Shown: positions 33,039 through 41,514 of the stretch, piece after piece | Numbering within the stretch: the first letter of the stretch is position 1 | Layout of the letters: each line of letters opens with the position of its first letter | Assembly (NCBI RefSeq): GCF_046115515.1 | Contig: NZ_CP175953.1 | Length of the DNA: 64,000 bases | Strand: one strand, 5' to 3' | Source of the DNA: Gracilimonas sp017641085 | GTDB lineage: Bacteria; Bacteroidota; Rhodothermia; Balneolales; Balneolaceae | Notes under the pieces: generated by a model | The model's input: the letters and a program-made list of their open reading frames with translations, nothing else | Databases searched by the model: none | Told to the model about the DNA's origin: nothing | Translations under genes and position numbers: made by a program

Positions 33039-34183
33039 CCACACATCCACTTGTACACCCGGTACGTTTTAGCGATTTCGCAGCCCAGTGCTTCCAGGCT
33101 TCGGCGCATAATCCAGTTCTTTTCGCTTACGAAACCGCCTTCCAGTACCTTCAGGTTTGGATAGTGCTTTCGGGTCCACTTGAAGCCCTCAGCAAACACC
33201 AGCGCTTCCAGTCCCCTTCCCCGAAAGCGAGGATCGGTTCCAAAAGCCAGCGGACGGAATTTTTCGGCCCTTCTTTTAAAACCAATCAAATGGTACAGCT
33301 GCCACCATTTTAACGTCCCGCCGGTCTTAGCTGATATTTCATGAAGATCCGGAACACTGACCAGGAACGAAGCCGGTTCACCATTTACAAAGGCAATAGG
33401 AGATGTTTCCGGCATCAACACCGGTTTCAGCTTTTTAATCATCTGCCGGATCGTTTCCCGTGAGATCCCAATAAACTCTTCTTCCCTCTCCTGCACCACC
33501 TGATCACTAAATGCCCGGTTGTAAATTTGGCGGATCATTTCCCCGTCCCGTTCCAGGTTCTTTTTATCAATCGGACGAACTTCAATGTGATCTTTTGATC
33601 TCAGCCGCTCTGTTATTCTGAGTAATCGTTCGGGCAAAGGCTGTTCTAAATCCAGCTGATACATGTACACATCATCAAACTTTTCGGGATTCGTTTCTTC
33701 TATCAGCTCTTCATAATATGTATGATGATAGAGCATGCCGTACACGTTGTGATCCTCAAACCCTCCGGTTTGAATGCCCCAGAAAGTATCGTTCTCGCCA
33801 AAATTAATGGGACCACGAAATCCAGCATATCCCCTTTCCTGGTGCCATTTTTTTGCAAAATTGATGACAGACTCAGCTATGCCCGGAATATTTTCCATTT
33901 CCATGAAACCAATTCCCCCAAGCTTTGGGTCATATCGCTCATCTTTTTCAGGATCGATAAATACAGCAAACCGGCCGACAACTTCACCATTCTCCAGAAC
34001 CAGAAATCGCTCACATTCTCCCCCTTTCCGAAACCGTTCATTTTTTTCCCGATTGAATACATTTTCAACCTCAAACCGAAAAGGCGGCCGATACCAGCTG
34101 TTATCTTTATACAGCCGTTCGGGTAGATGGTGAAAATCGTTTATATGTTGTTGTGTTTCAATTTTTTGAATCTGAAAAGACAT
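33035..34183 (-). CDS. GNAT-fold protein of unknown function
   Basis: A 382-residue protein with an N-acetyltransferase-like architecture. The N-terminal half has LPERLYKDNSWYRPPF and FLVLENGEVVGRFAVFIDP; the middle has GYAGFRGPINFGENDTFWGI. The C-terminal half includes PLAFGTDPRFRGRGLEALVF near residue 325, resembling the RxxGxG acetyl-CoA loop. The family occurs across Bacteroidota, and I know no assigned substrate. There is no signal peptide. Its TGA stop at 33035-33037 lies inside the last unit of the octad array, so the array forms the 3' end of this gene. Confidence 0.8.
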   Translation of the reverse strand: MSFQIQKIETQQHINDFHHLPERLYKDNSWYRPPFRFEVENVFNREKNERFRKGGECERFLVLENGEVVGRFAVFIDPEKDERYDPKLGGIGFMEMENIPGIAESVINFAKKWHQERGYAGFRGPINFGENDTFWGIQTGGFEDHNVYGMLYHHTYYEELIEETNPEKFDDVYMYQLDLEQPLPERLLRITERLRSKDHIEVRPIDKKNLERDGEMIRQIYNRAFSDQVVQEREEEFIGISRETIRQMIKKLKPVLMPETSPIAFVNGEPASFLVSVPDLHEISAKTGGTLKWWQLYHLIGFKRRAEKFRPLAFGTDPRFRGRGLEALVFAEGFKWTRKHYPNLKVLEGGFVSEKNWIMRRSLEALGCEIAKTYRVYKWMCG

Positions 34184-34255
34184 ATCTTTTTTTCAGCAGA
34201 AGTTTATAGATTCAGCCTAAGGTAAATCTAAGAAGTTAAGAACCCAACCCGGTTT

Positions 34256-34696
34256 ATGCTGGATAAGAAAAACGGAAAGAAGTTAGTCACAGTGTTGCTG
34301 GTGCTGTCATGTATCGTAAGCGGAATTATTCTGGCAGCTTCGCCTGATTACAAGAACTATCAAATTGAAAACGCTCATGAGCTCGACTCGCTCCTGAATG
34401 TTCATATTCAGGACGCCCAAATCAAGGCTGAGCAAATAAGAGTAACGAGCATAAGAATTGATACCATCTTCACCAGAAAGGAATATCGTATTGAGGTGCC
34501 ATCGAGATTTTCAAAAACGCTTTTTCATGTAGATTTACATAAGGATTTGTTCAAGTATGATATGCAGGCGCCGGCTAAAGTGCATTTTCCTTCCCATGAT
34601 ATGGATATTTATATTTATGATCAGGGAACCGTTTTGAGATCCATCCGTTTAACCACTAACCCTGAACTGGACAGTTTAGCTACCCCAAAAGAATAA
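34256..34696 (+). CDS. Exported or membrane-anchored protein of unknown function
   Basis: A 146-residue protein with one N-terminal hydrophobic helix (KLVTVLLVLSCIVSGIILAA). The remainder is a soluble, probably periplasmic domain rich in beta-strand patterns (IRVTSIRIDTIFTRKEYRIE, VHFPSHDMDIYIYDQ). I recognise no family. It starts 72 bases from the divergent GNAT-fold gene and ends one base before the lipase gene, so the two are translated together. A role with the lipase is suggested by position only. Confidence 0.78.
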   Translation: MLDKKNGKKLVTVLLVLSCIVSGIILAASPDYKNYQIENAHELDSLLNVHIQDAQIKAEQIRVTSIRIDTIFTRKEYRIEVPSRFSKTLFHVDLHKDLFKYDMQAPAKVHFPSHDMDIYIYDQGTVLRSIRLTTNPELDSLATPKE

Positions 34697-34697
34697 C

Positions 34698-35549
34698 ATG
34701 CCCGACCGATCCACCCTTTTAAAACGATTTGAGCTGAAGGAGTTTCCACAGCCGGATATGGTACAGCTTAAATACCCTGTGTTTATGTGCCACGGCTACG
34801 GAGCTATTGGTTCGGTGATAAAGTCAGGCCCTATGCACGACCCGTGTATGCAAATCAGGGCTCATGGAGTACCGGCTATCGCCCCTAATGTAGTGCCTTA
34901 TGCCCGGATCGAAACGCGGGCTGAAAACTGGGTTTTACTCATCGAAAAATTTTGCAAAGAGTATGGGTGTGAAAAGGTTAATGTGGTTTCTCACAGCATG
35001 GGCGGACTCGATCTGCGTTGTGCCCTATCCAAGTTGGATATTGCCCATCGGGTTGCAAGCCTCACCACTATTGCTACTCCCCACCATGGTTCCAGCCTGG
35101 CAGATTTGGTTTTGAAAGCCCCGGAATTGGTTACTGAAAAACTGAGTGAAATGTTCGATTGGTTTGGAGATAACATGTATCCAAAAACAAAAAGTGACGC
35201 CCTCGGGTCGCTGGAGCAACTTACGTGTGGTTATGTGACCGATGTTTTCAATCCGGAACACCCCGATGCCGAAGATGTAGCTTACTATTCTTACACCGCA
35301 GCTGTTGGAAAGGGCACCAAATTCTCTATCAACCCAATGCTGAAATTTCAGAACAGCCAGATTTTTGAAAAAGAAGGCGAAAATGATGCTTTTGTTTCTG
35401 TTGAAAGCGCAAAATGGGGAACACACCTTGAAACGGTTCCTCTTTCCCATTTGGCTCAGATGCACTTACAAATGAATAAGGAATCACAAAAGATCTACGA
35501 GAAGTTTTGGTTGAACCTGCTGAAACGGTTGGCTAAAAGCGGGCACTGA
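34698..35549 (+). CDS. Lipase-like alpha/beta hydrolase
   Basis: A 283-residue alpha/beta hydrolase of the triacylglycerol-lipase type. The oxyanion segment is FMCHGYGAIGSVIKSGPMHD. The nucleophile elbow VNVVSHSMGGLDLRCAL puts the serine near residue 99, and TTIATPHHGSSLADLV follows as in class I/II lipases. The acid may lie near EGENDAFVSVESAKWG, and the histidine in VPLSHLAQMHLQM near 256. No signal peptide is visible, so it may be cytoplasmic or use another export route. It starts two bases after the preceding small gene. Confidence 0.85.
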   Translation: MPDRSTLLKRFELKEFPQPDMVQLKYPVFMCHGYGAIGSVIKSGPMHDPCMQIRAHGVPAIAPNVVPYARIETRAENWVLLIEKFCKEYGCEKVNVVSHSMGGLDLRCALSKLDIAHRVASLTTIATPHHGSSLADLVLKAPELVTEKLSEMFDWFGDNMYPKTKSDALGSLEQLTCGYVTDVFNPEHPDAEDVAYYSYTAAVGKGTKFSINPMLKFQNSQIFEKEGENDAFVSVESAKWGTHLETVPLSHLAQMHLQMNKESQKIYEKFWLNLLKRLAKSGH

Positions 35550-35600
35550 TACTGATCTTTTTTTGATCGGTATTGATTACAGGTACCGAACACCATATTT

Positions 35601-35698
35601 GTTCCGACGCGGAGCGTCAGAACGAGGTTCAGTAAATGATCTTCTATTATTTCAAAACATTCTCTGGTTAGGACGCTCTGCGTCGTAACCGACTTTTT
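35601..35698 (+). repeat. Inverted doublet of GTTCC-ACGC palindromes; second unit may terminate transcription
   Basis: Palindromes at 35601-35626 and 35666-35690 face each other across 39 bases, between the convergent lipase and surE genes. In the second unit the outer stem is GGTTA/TAACC. Both sides are changed relative to GGTTCC/GGAACC, so pairing is kept. This unit is followed by a run of seven T (35694-35700), which would make it a factor-independent terminator for the lipase transcript. Confidence 0.72.
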
Positions 35699-35721
35699 TT
35701 AAATCCGGTCGGGAGTGCTTA

Positions 35722-36495
35722 CTACCCTTGCAGGTCGCTGTCTTCTTTTCCCTCTAACAAATCATAAGCTGTAAGGTCATACTGAATAGGCGTAACCGAA
35801 GCCAGCCCTTCATTCAGCACATGAATATCCGAGTCTTTTCCTTCGTCCAGTAATTCAAATTTGCCGGTCAGCCAGTAGTAAGCTCTGTTGAATGGATCAG
35901 TTCGGCTTTCATATTCTTCGACATAGCGGCTGTCGGCCTGGCGGGTCCATTTGATGTCGGTAAATTCACCGGCCGGGGCGTTTACATTCAGCGTAACTCC
36001 TCTTGGTAACCCATTCTTCAGCACATGCTTTATCACCCGACGGGCGGCTTCCTGACAACCTCGAAGATTGGCATCTTCATTAAAATCCGTACAGCTTACC
36101 GCAATGGATGGATAACCCAAAATGGTTCCTTCAGTCGCGGCACTCACAGTCCCGGAGTACATGATATTGATTCCTGCATTGCTTCCATGATTAATTCCGC
36201 TAACCACTAAATCAGGCTTTCTGTCCAAAAGCTGGCCATGAGCCAATTTCACACAATCAGCCGGAGTCCCGTTTACGGCTTCTCCTTCATATTTATCTGC
36301 CACAGTGAACTTACTTGACCGAAGCGGAACCTGAATGGTAATGGAATGTCCTACCGCGCTTTGCTCTTTATCAGGTGCTACGATGTAAACATCCCCGAAT
36401 TCGGCAGCTACTTCAGCGAGCGCTTTAATACCGGGTGAGAAAATTCCGTCGTCGTTACTTACTAAAATAAAAGGTCGCTCTTTTGAATCGCTCAT
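35722..36495 (-). CDS. surE: 5'/3'-nucleotidase SurE
   Basis: Metal-dependent nucleoside-monophosphate phosphatase of 257 residues. The metal-binding pair is in ILVSNDDGIFSPGIKAL at residues 11-27. GHSITIQVPLR follows, then GTPADCVKLAHG near residue 95. The signature SGINHGSNAGINIMYSGTVS is near residue 118. The end of panB overlaps its start by 4 bases, so panB-surE are translationally coupled. It is the last gene of the fabZ-panB-surE unit; a palindrome doublet follows downstream. Confidence 0.94.
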   Translation of the reverse strand: MSDSKERPFILVSNDDGIFSPGIKALAEVAAEFGDVYIVAPDKEQSAVGHSITIQVPLRSSKFTVADKYEGEAVNGTPADCVKLAHGQLLDRKPDLVVSGINHGSNAGINIMYSGTVSAATEGTILGYPSIAVSCTDFNEDANLRGCQEAARRVIKHVLKNGLPRGVTLNVNAPAGEFTDIKWTRQADSRYVEEYESRTDPFNRAYYWLTGKFELLDEGKDSDIHVLNEGLASVTPIQYDLTAYDLLEGKEDSDLQG

Positions 36496-37322
36496 CCGCC
36501 GTATTGTTCTTCTTCGTTTGGAAAATCTTTACTCTTAACGTCTTTGATATAATTCTGAACAGCGTCAGTCATTACTGTATTTAAATCCGCATACCTTCTC
36601 AGGAACCGAGGATTAAATTCTTTATTCAGCCCGAGCATATCATGGATAACAAGAACCTGCCCGTCACAACCGGCTCCGGCTCCGATTCCTATGGTTGGAA
36701 TTGAAATTTCTTCTGTTACCCTTGCCGCAAGTTTTGCAGGAATTTTTTCCAACACGATTGAAAAACATCCGGCTTCTTCGAGTAACTTGGCGTCCCGGAT
36801 CAGCTCTTCAGCTTCCTGCTCTTCGGTGGCACGAACTTTGTACGTTCCAAATTTATAAATGCTTTGTGGGGTCAGGCCTAAATGACCCATCACCGGGATA
36901 CCTGCTTCCACAATTTTCTTCACCGAATTTATGATCGGTTTACCGCCTTCCATTTTAATGGCATGAGCTCCAGCTTCTTTCATCATGCGTCCGGCACTGA
37001 TCAAAGCCTCTTTCGTGGTTACCTGATAGCTCATAAAAGGCAGATCAGCTATAACCAAAGCCCGATCCACACCCCGAACTACGCACGAGGTATGGTAGAT
37101 CATATGATCCAGCGTCATGGGTACCGTTGTTTCGTGGCCTGCCATTACGTTACTAGCTGAATCTCCCACCAAAATGATCTCAATTCCGGCCTGATCAATA
37201 ATCTGAGCCATGGTAAAATCGTAGGCGGTAAGCATGGAAATCTTCTCGCCTTTTCTTTTCATATCAACCACCGTCTGGGTTGTAATCTTTACCGGGCGAT
37301 CTGAATTTTTTTGAGTACTCAT
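36492..37322 (-). CDS. panB: 3-Methyl-2-oxobutanoate hydroxymethyltransferase
   Basis: First enzyme of pantothenate synthesis, adding a hydroxymethyl group from methylene-tetrahydrofolate to alpha-ketoisovalerate; 276 residues. The magnesium-binding motif is ILVGDSASNVMAGHETTVPM near residue 50. ADLPFMSYQ near 94, AHAIKMEGG near 118 and the catalytic glutamate region VLEKIPAKLA near 185 are also present. GIGAGAGCDGQVLVIHDMLG near residue 217 is diagnostic. It overlaps fabZ and surE by 4 bases each. Confidence 0.95.
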   Translation of the reverse strand: MSTQKNSDRPVKITTQTVVDMKRKGEKISMLTAYDFTMAQIIDQAGIEIILVGDSASNVMAGHETTVPMTLDHMIYHTSCVVRGVDRALVIADLPFMSYQVTTKEALISAGRMMKEAGAHAIKMEGGKPIINSVKKIVEAGIPVMGHLGLTPQSIYKFGTYKVRATEEQEAEELIRDAKLLEEAGCFSIVLEKIPAKLAARVTEEISIPTIGIGAGAGCDGQVLVIHDMLGLNKEFNPRFLRRYADLNTVMTDAVQNYIKDVKSKDFPNEEEQYGG

Positions 37323-37756
37323 GCTTTATCCTTTGGTACCAATGCTGCCGATGCTTCCAGTTCACAGGCTACTTCACCATCAACAGTGGCTTTGCCTTTC
37401 ATGGTAACAAAATTGCGCCGCATAGAACCCATTTCCACTTCCAGGATCAGTTGATCTCCGGGAACTACCTGTCTTCTGAACTTGCAGTTATTGATACCGG
37501 TGAATACCATCAGGGTCTCATCAGGGTTTTCCGCCTTCTGGGTCATCAGCATAATAGCGCCGGCCTGAGCCAATGCCTCAACCTGTAAAACCCCGGGCAT
37601 GATAGGCTGACCGGGAAAATGGCCGTTAAAAAACTCTTCGTTAGCCGTTACGTTTTTCAGGGCTTTGATCTTTTCTTCCTCTACCTCCAGCACCCGGTCT
37701 ACAAGTAAAAATGGATATCGGTGAGGGAGAACTTTTTTAATGTCTTCTATTTTCAT
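37319..37756 (-). CDS. fabZ: 3-Hydroxyacyl-[acyl-carrier-protein] dehydratase
   Basis: Fatty-acid synthesis dehydratase of 145 residues. The N-terminal LPHRYPFLLVDRVLE is followed by the active-site block FNGHFPGQPIMPGVLQVEAL near residue 43, with the catalytic histidine in HFPG and the glutamate in QVEAL. Many Bacteroidota have a fused LpxC-FabZ protein; here FabZ stands alone. It is the first gene of the fabZ-panB-surE unit (4-base overlaps). An octad-armed repeat element separates it from ubiE. Confidence 0.93.
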   Translation of the reverse strand: MKIEDIKKVLPHRYPFLLVDRVLEVEEEKIKALKNVTANEEFFNGHFPGQPIMPGVLQVEALAQAGAIMLMTQKAENPDETLMVFTGINNCKFRRQVVPGDQLILEVEMGSMRRNFVTMKGKATVDGEVACELEASAALVPKDKA

Positions 37757-37780
37757 AAAACTTGTTGGGTTTGTTAATCC

Positions 37781-37849
37781 GCCACAAAAACTCTAAATCG
37801 CGAAATGTTAAAGTTCTGTTCTCTTTTAGCGCTTTAGAGATTTAGTGGC
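37781..37849. repeat. Compact octad-armed inverted-repeat element between ubiE and fabZ
   Basis: The left arm 37781-37804 starts GCCACAAA, AACTCTAA. The right arm 37826-37849, read on the minus strand, starts GCCACTAA, ATCTCTAA. The loop is 21 bases, and the RNA could form a long imperfect hairpin. The arm family is that of the elements at 13537-13648 and 15586-16067. It is an empty copy in the leader of fabZ, 25 bases beyond the ubiE stop. Confidence 0.72.
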
Positions 37850-37873
37850 CTGAATGAATTTTTGAATATACAA

Positions 37874-38563
37874 TTATTGAACCACTCCTACATAAACGTA
37901 TGCGATGCCACCGGTTAGCTTAACAGCTCGCTTCTCTTTGAAAGAACCTGATTCATCCATCAAAGCTAAAAATCTATCACCGGCCGGGAATTCAGCGCTT
38001 GTCCGTGGCAGGTAGGTATAGGCTTCCCGGTTTCCACTCAGCCATCCGCCAATAGCCGGCATAATGTGCTGACTGTAGAGTTCGTATGGATATTTCATGA
38101 GCCCTTTGGGCTGCCCGAATTCCAGCACCGTAACTCTTCCTCCCGGTTTTACCACACGTGCCAGTTCTTTCAAGGCAACTACCGGGTCATCCACATTTCG
38201 GATACCGAAAGCGATACTGGAGATATCAAATTTGTCGTCTTCATAGGGAAGGTTCATCGCATCGGCGACTTCGAAATCGATTTTCAAGCCGGCACTTTCT
38301 GCTTTTTCAGGAGCCGGTTCAATCATTGGCGCACAGAAATCGGTTCCCAATACATATCCGGATTCCCCCACGGCCTTTTTAAATTCGATCGCCAAATCAC
38401 CGGTACCGGTCGCGCAGTCAAGAACGTGATCCCCTTCGTGAGCTCCGCTTTCCAATACCGCTTTTTTTCTCCATGCGTGATGCACCCCAAATGACAATAC
38501 GCTGTTCACCCGATCATAATCATCGGCAATGTCGGCAAACATGGATCTTACTTTTTCACTCAT
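37874..38563 (-). CDS. ubiE: Demethylmenaquinone methyltransferase
   Basis: S-adenosylmethionine-dependent C-methyltransferase of 229 residues, the last step of menaquinone synthesis (also called menG). The N-terminal VRSMFADIADDYDRVNSVLS is followed by the SAM-binding motif VLDCATGTGDLAIEFKK near residue 50. ISSIAFGIRNVDDPVVALKE near 118 and VKPGGRVTVLEFGQPKG are the two family signatures. Menaquinone fits the type B succinate dehydrogenase. About 113 bases separate it from the phosphatase gene upstream. Confidence 0.93.
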   Translation of the reverse strand: MSEKVRSMFADIADDYDRVNSVLSFGVHHAWRKKAVLESGAHEGDHVLDCATGTGDLAIEFKKAVGESGYVLGTDFCAPMIEPAPEKAESAGLKIDFEVADAMNLPYEDDKFDISSIAFGIRNVDDPVVALKELARVVKPGGRVTVLEFGQPKGLMKYPYELYSQHIMPAIGGWLSGNREAYTYLPRTSAEFPAGDRFLALMDESGSFKEKRAVKLTGGIAYVYVGVVQ

Positions 38564-38676
38564 AAATATCAGTTAATTTTGCTTTCGATCATAAAACCCA
38601 AAGCAGGCTGAAATGGTTCTTTTACAGACTTAGAATATAAGGAAATAATGGAAGCAGGATGATAAGAATAAACCGG

Positions 38677-39294
38677 TCAGACCAACTCCATCAGGTGGTC
38701 GGTTTTATTGAGCTCCACGGCTTTAAACTTTCCATCGTGCCAGGTAAGATGGTTGATGGCGCCGTTTTGATGTTCAATTTTGTGCATGTTCTTTAATCCG
38801 TACCCCAGCCATTCGGATAATAAAATACGGGTTAGTCGACCATGAATCATAAACACAATGCTTTCCCCGGTTGATGACTCCAGGACCTCCTCTACTTTGG
38901 CATTGGCTCTTGCATAGGTTTCGCGGGGAGATTCTCCATGTTCAGGAGCATAATCTACATTTCCGCTTTTCCATTTTTCATGCACTTCCATGACCTCATC
39001 TTTAATTTCGGTAAAAACCTTTCCCTCGAGAACGCCAAAATTAATCTCATCGAGTTCCGGGTATTTATGTATATCCAGCTTTCTTTGGGATGCCAAAGGT
39101 TGTGCCGTTTCGTGAGTTCTGCGCAATCCGCTTGCTACAATTTTATGTACGTCATAGGGTTCAAGGGCATCACGAATAGCCTCTGCCTGCAATTGCCCCA
39201 ACTCATTGATGGATGCATCCAGGCTCCTTCCCTGAATAATATGCTGTTTATTGTTATCCGTCTCTCCGTGTCGGATGATGAATAGTTGCTTCAT
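38677..39294 (-). CDS. Histidine phosphatase family protein
   Basis: A 205-residue member of the phosphoglycerate-mutase-like histidine phosphatase superfamily. The phosphohistidine motif is LFIIRHGETDNNKQ near residue 8. The second histidine is in IVFMIHGRLTRILLSEW near residue 152, with VASGLRRTHETAQPL carrying the conserved arginine and EINFGVLEGKVF the acid. The substrate is unknown; phosphoserine phosphatase or RNase H/PGM-like fructose-bisphosphatase roles are possible. It follows the universal stress gene on the same strand. Confidence 0.9.
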   Translation of the reverse strand: MKQLFIIRHGETDNNKQHIIQGRSLDASINELGQLQAEAIRDALEPYDVHKIVASGLRRTHETAQPLASQRKLDIHKYPELDEINFGVLEGKVFTEIKDEVMEVHEKWKSGNVDYAPEHGESPRETYARANAKVEEVLESSTGESIVFMIHGRLTRILLSEWLGYGLKNMHKIEHQNGAINHLTWHDGKFKAVELNKTDHLMELV

Positions 39295-39326
39295 TTAACT
39301 AAGAATCAGTTTTATCAAAAAACACC

Positions 39327-40307
39327 CTATTTCTTCAACTCCGGCTTAATGGTTATCTGCGGCTTCTCCAGGTGTTGAATTACCTGTTCGGTGGTGGAAC
39401 CCAGCAGCATGCGGGAGAGTCCGGTGCGGCCGTGGGTACTCATTACCACCAGGTCGGCATTTTCGTTTGCGTATTCGATGATTTCGTGGTGAGCAGCGAT
39501 GGATTTCAGAATAATGGTCTTAAACCCAATGCGATTTTCTTCCCCATTTCCGTGATGCACTAATACATCCTGAAAGTCGGTTTCACCATCTTCCACCGAA
39601 AAGTTATACTCATCATAATCATCAAAAAAGCTTTTTAAGCGGCCTTTAAGACCACCGTAAACAGCTTCTTCATCTACACCTATGGTGGTGGGTTCAACAC
39701 CGTGCACATCGTGAGCATACATTTCGATCACATTCAGCAGCTCAAGTTTGGCCCCGAATTTCTGGGCTACATCAAATGCCAATGGGATGGCAGCCAGTGA
39801 ATGGCTGGAAAAGTCGCACGGCACAACAATGGTATTTATATGATCCGATACCATTTTCTTGGATAGCGTAAGTACCGGTGTTTTGGAGCGACGAATTACT
39901 TTATCGGTAGCACTGCCGTGGAAGAAATCAGCGAAATGATCCCCCTTCGCACTCATTATGACCAAATCATAGTTCCCTTTCTCAATTTGGCGGAGAATGG
40001 AGTCTGATGGCTTGCGGTCAATATTTACAATATACTCTCCGCGCTTATCTTTCTTTTTGATGTGCTCATTCGCAAAGGCACTGAGTTCCTTCCGCTGGTT
40101 TTCAATGAGTTTGGGATATACGTCTTTATCCATACTCAGTGGCACCCCGATTTTATCAAAACTGTCGCCTAAATATTTTGACAAAGGTATGACATGCATC
40201 AAATCAACAGTGCAGTCGAATTTATCTATAAAGAGATCTGCTGACTTTAATGCCGCATTGGATTTCTCGGAAAGATCGGTTGGAATTAACACGCGCTCCA
40301 CATTCAT
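39327..40307 (-). CDS. Tandem universal stress protein
   Basis: A 326-residue protein with two UspA domains. The first (about 1-150) starts ERVLIPTDLSEKSNAALKSA and ends with the nucleotide-binding FHGSATDKVIRRSKTPVLTL. The second (about 157-326) starts HINTIVVPCDFSSHSLAAIP and ends GRTGLSRMLLGSTTEQVIQH (GxxG-x9-GS type), so ATP binding by the second domain is likely. Its role would be stress survival. A clear ribosome-binding site AGGAG precedes the ATG. Confidence 0.92.
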   Translation of the reverse strand: MNVERVLIPTDLSEKSNAALKSADLFIDKFDCTVDLMHVIPLSKYLGDSFDKIGVPLSMDKDVYPKLIENQRKELSAFANEHIKKKDKRGEYIVNIDRKPSDSILRQIEKGNYDLVIMSAKGDHFADFFHGSATDKVIRRSKTPVLTLSKKMVSDHINTIVVPCDFSSHSLAAIPLAFDVAQKFGAKLELLNVIEMYAHDVHGVEPTTIGVDEEAVYGGLKGRLKSFFDDYDEYNFSVEDGETDFQDVLVHHGNGEENRIGFKTIILKSIAAHHEIIEYANENADLVVMSTHGRTGLSRMLLGSTTEQVIQHLEKPQITIKPELKK

Positions 40308-40312
40308 AGCTA

Positions 40313-40317
40313 CTCCT
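40313..40317 (-). promoter_or_regulatory. Ribosome-binding site of the universal stress gene
   Basis: AGGAG on the minus strand lies five bases from the ATG at 40307 and is preceded by an A-rich run. It is one of few good Shine-Dalgarno sequences in this window and confirms that start. Confidence 0.7.
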
Positions 40318-40377
40318 TTTTTGTTGAATAACTAACTCTAATAATAAAATAAGTTAGCGCCCTGTAATGTTCCATCT

Positions 40378-41514
40378 TTATTTATCGCGGAGCCGGTCCA
40401 GGCCTCCCACTAAAATAACTCCAACCAACATCCCGATGATACCGCCCCACACATTGGGGTCGTCGCCGGGTTTGGCACCCAACCAGCCCGGGATAAACGG
40501 TTCTGATTTGATCAGCTTATTTTTAACTGTCTCAATCTCTACCTGTTTCATCTCCTCAAAAGTAGAATCAGCATTCCTGATTTCTCCGATGCGCTCATAT
40601 TCCGGCAGGTTTGTGTTTGGTGGATTTTCCATCAGCTCCTGCACTTTGGGGTGATTCATATATTCCACCTGTGTTACTTCTGCGCGCTGCACAAAATCCC
40701 TGTGTTGGTAGGGCCAAATCACATATAGGGAACCAATCAGAAAGCCGATTAACACGGCTATGGTTTGGGAATGATATTTTGAAAGCAACCAGGAAAGAAA
40801 TCTCGAAAAAGCAGCTAAACCAACAACAGCTCCTAACACAAAAGGCAGCAAGCCAATCAAACCATCCACTGTTTCCACACCGCCCAACTTCCCAATTTCA
40901 GAAAGCAGGTAATCATATTTCCGCATAATGAGCAACAGGTACGAACCGGAGATACCCGGCAAAATCATGGCACAAATGGCGATACTGCCACTCAAAAATA
41001 CAAAGGCCGGATGTTCAGGCGTATCGGCCGGAACCAGAGATACGATCCAGATTCCAAAGGCCATACCCAGCACCAGCATCAATAGTTCTGTTTTAGTGAA
41101 CCGCTCAAGAGCTTTAATCAAAATGTAGATAGAGCCTACAATCAACCCGAAAAAGAGTCCATACACAATTTCGGGATGGGTAAACATATACACCTGCAGC
41201 GGCACTACTTTGGTGAAAAAGGCCAACGCTGAAAAGATCCCCAAAAACAGAAATGCCAGGAAAAAGATATGGATTTCTTTAAACGCCGCTTTCCATTTCA
41301 GCGTGAAAAAAAGCTTTATGAAATTACCGTTCACGCTTTTAATGGCATTCAACAGGCGTTCGTAAATACCCACAATCAGGGCCATGGTTCCGCCACTTAC
41401 GCCCGGCACAATATCCGCCGATCCCATCAAAAAGCCTTTGAGAGCTAAAAACGGTGCTTCTTTAAAAGTGGTGGTGTCTTTGGGTGGGGTTGACGTTTGC
41501 TCCGGTTCAGTCAC
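40378..41514 (-). CDS. DUF368 membrane protein (undecaprenyl-phosphate translocase type)
   Basis: An integral membrane protein of 378 residues of the DUF368 family. Members (PopT) are implicated in recycling undecaprenyl phosphate across the membrane. The family signature is FLMGSADIVPGVSGGTMALI near residue 28 and a second ICAMILPGISGSYLLLIM near 190, an inverted-repeat type architecture. At least eight hydrophobic helices are visible. The C-terminal domain before the last helix is soluble. I use the GTG at 41514, whose G overlaps the pcm stop as TAGTG. An ATG five codons upstream (41529) is also possible and would overlap pcm by 16 bases. Confidence 0.85.
   Translation of the reverse strand: MTEPEQTSTPPKDTTTFKEAPFLALKGFLMGSADIVPGVSGGTMALIVGIYERLLNAIKSVNGNFIKLFFTLKWKAAFKEIHIFFLAFLFLGIFSALAFFTKVVPLQVYMFTHPEIVYGLFFGLIVGSIYILIKALERFTKTELLMLVLGMAFGIWIVSLVPADTPEHPAFVFLSGSIAICAMILPGISGSYLLLIMRKYDYLLSEIGKLGGVETVDGLIGLLPFVLGAVVGLAAFSRFLSWLLSKYHSQTIAVLIGFLIGSLYVIWPYQHRDFVQRAEVTQVEYMNHPKVQELMENPPNTNLPEYERIGEIRNADSTFEEMKQVEIETVKNKLIKSEPFIPGWLGAKPGDDPNVWGGIIGMLVGVILVGGLDRLRDK

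Noticed and set aside
32833..33072. Open plus-strand frame encoding a repetitive HHFITSSL peptide
   Set aside because: It is only the translation of the octad array and has no start signal or conserved sequence.
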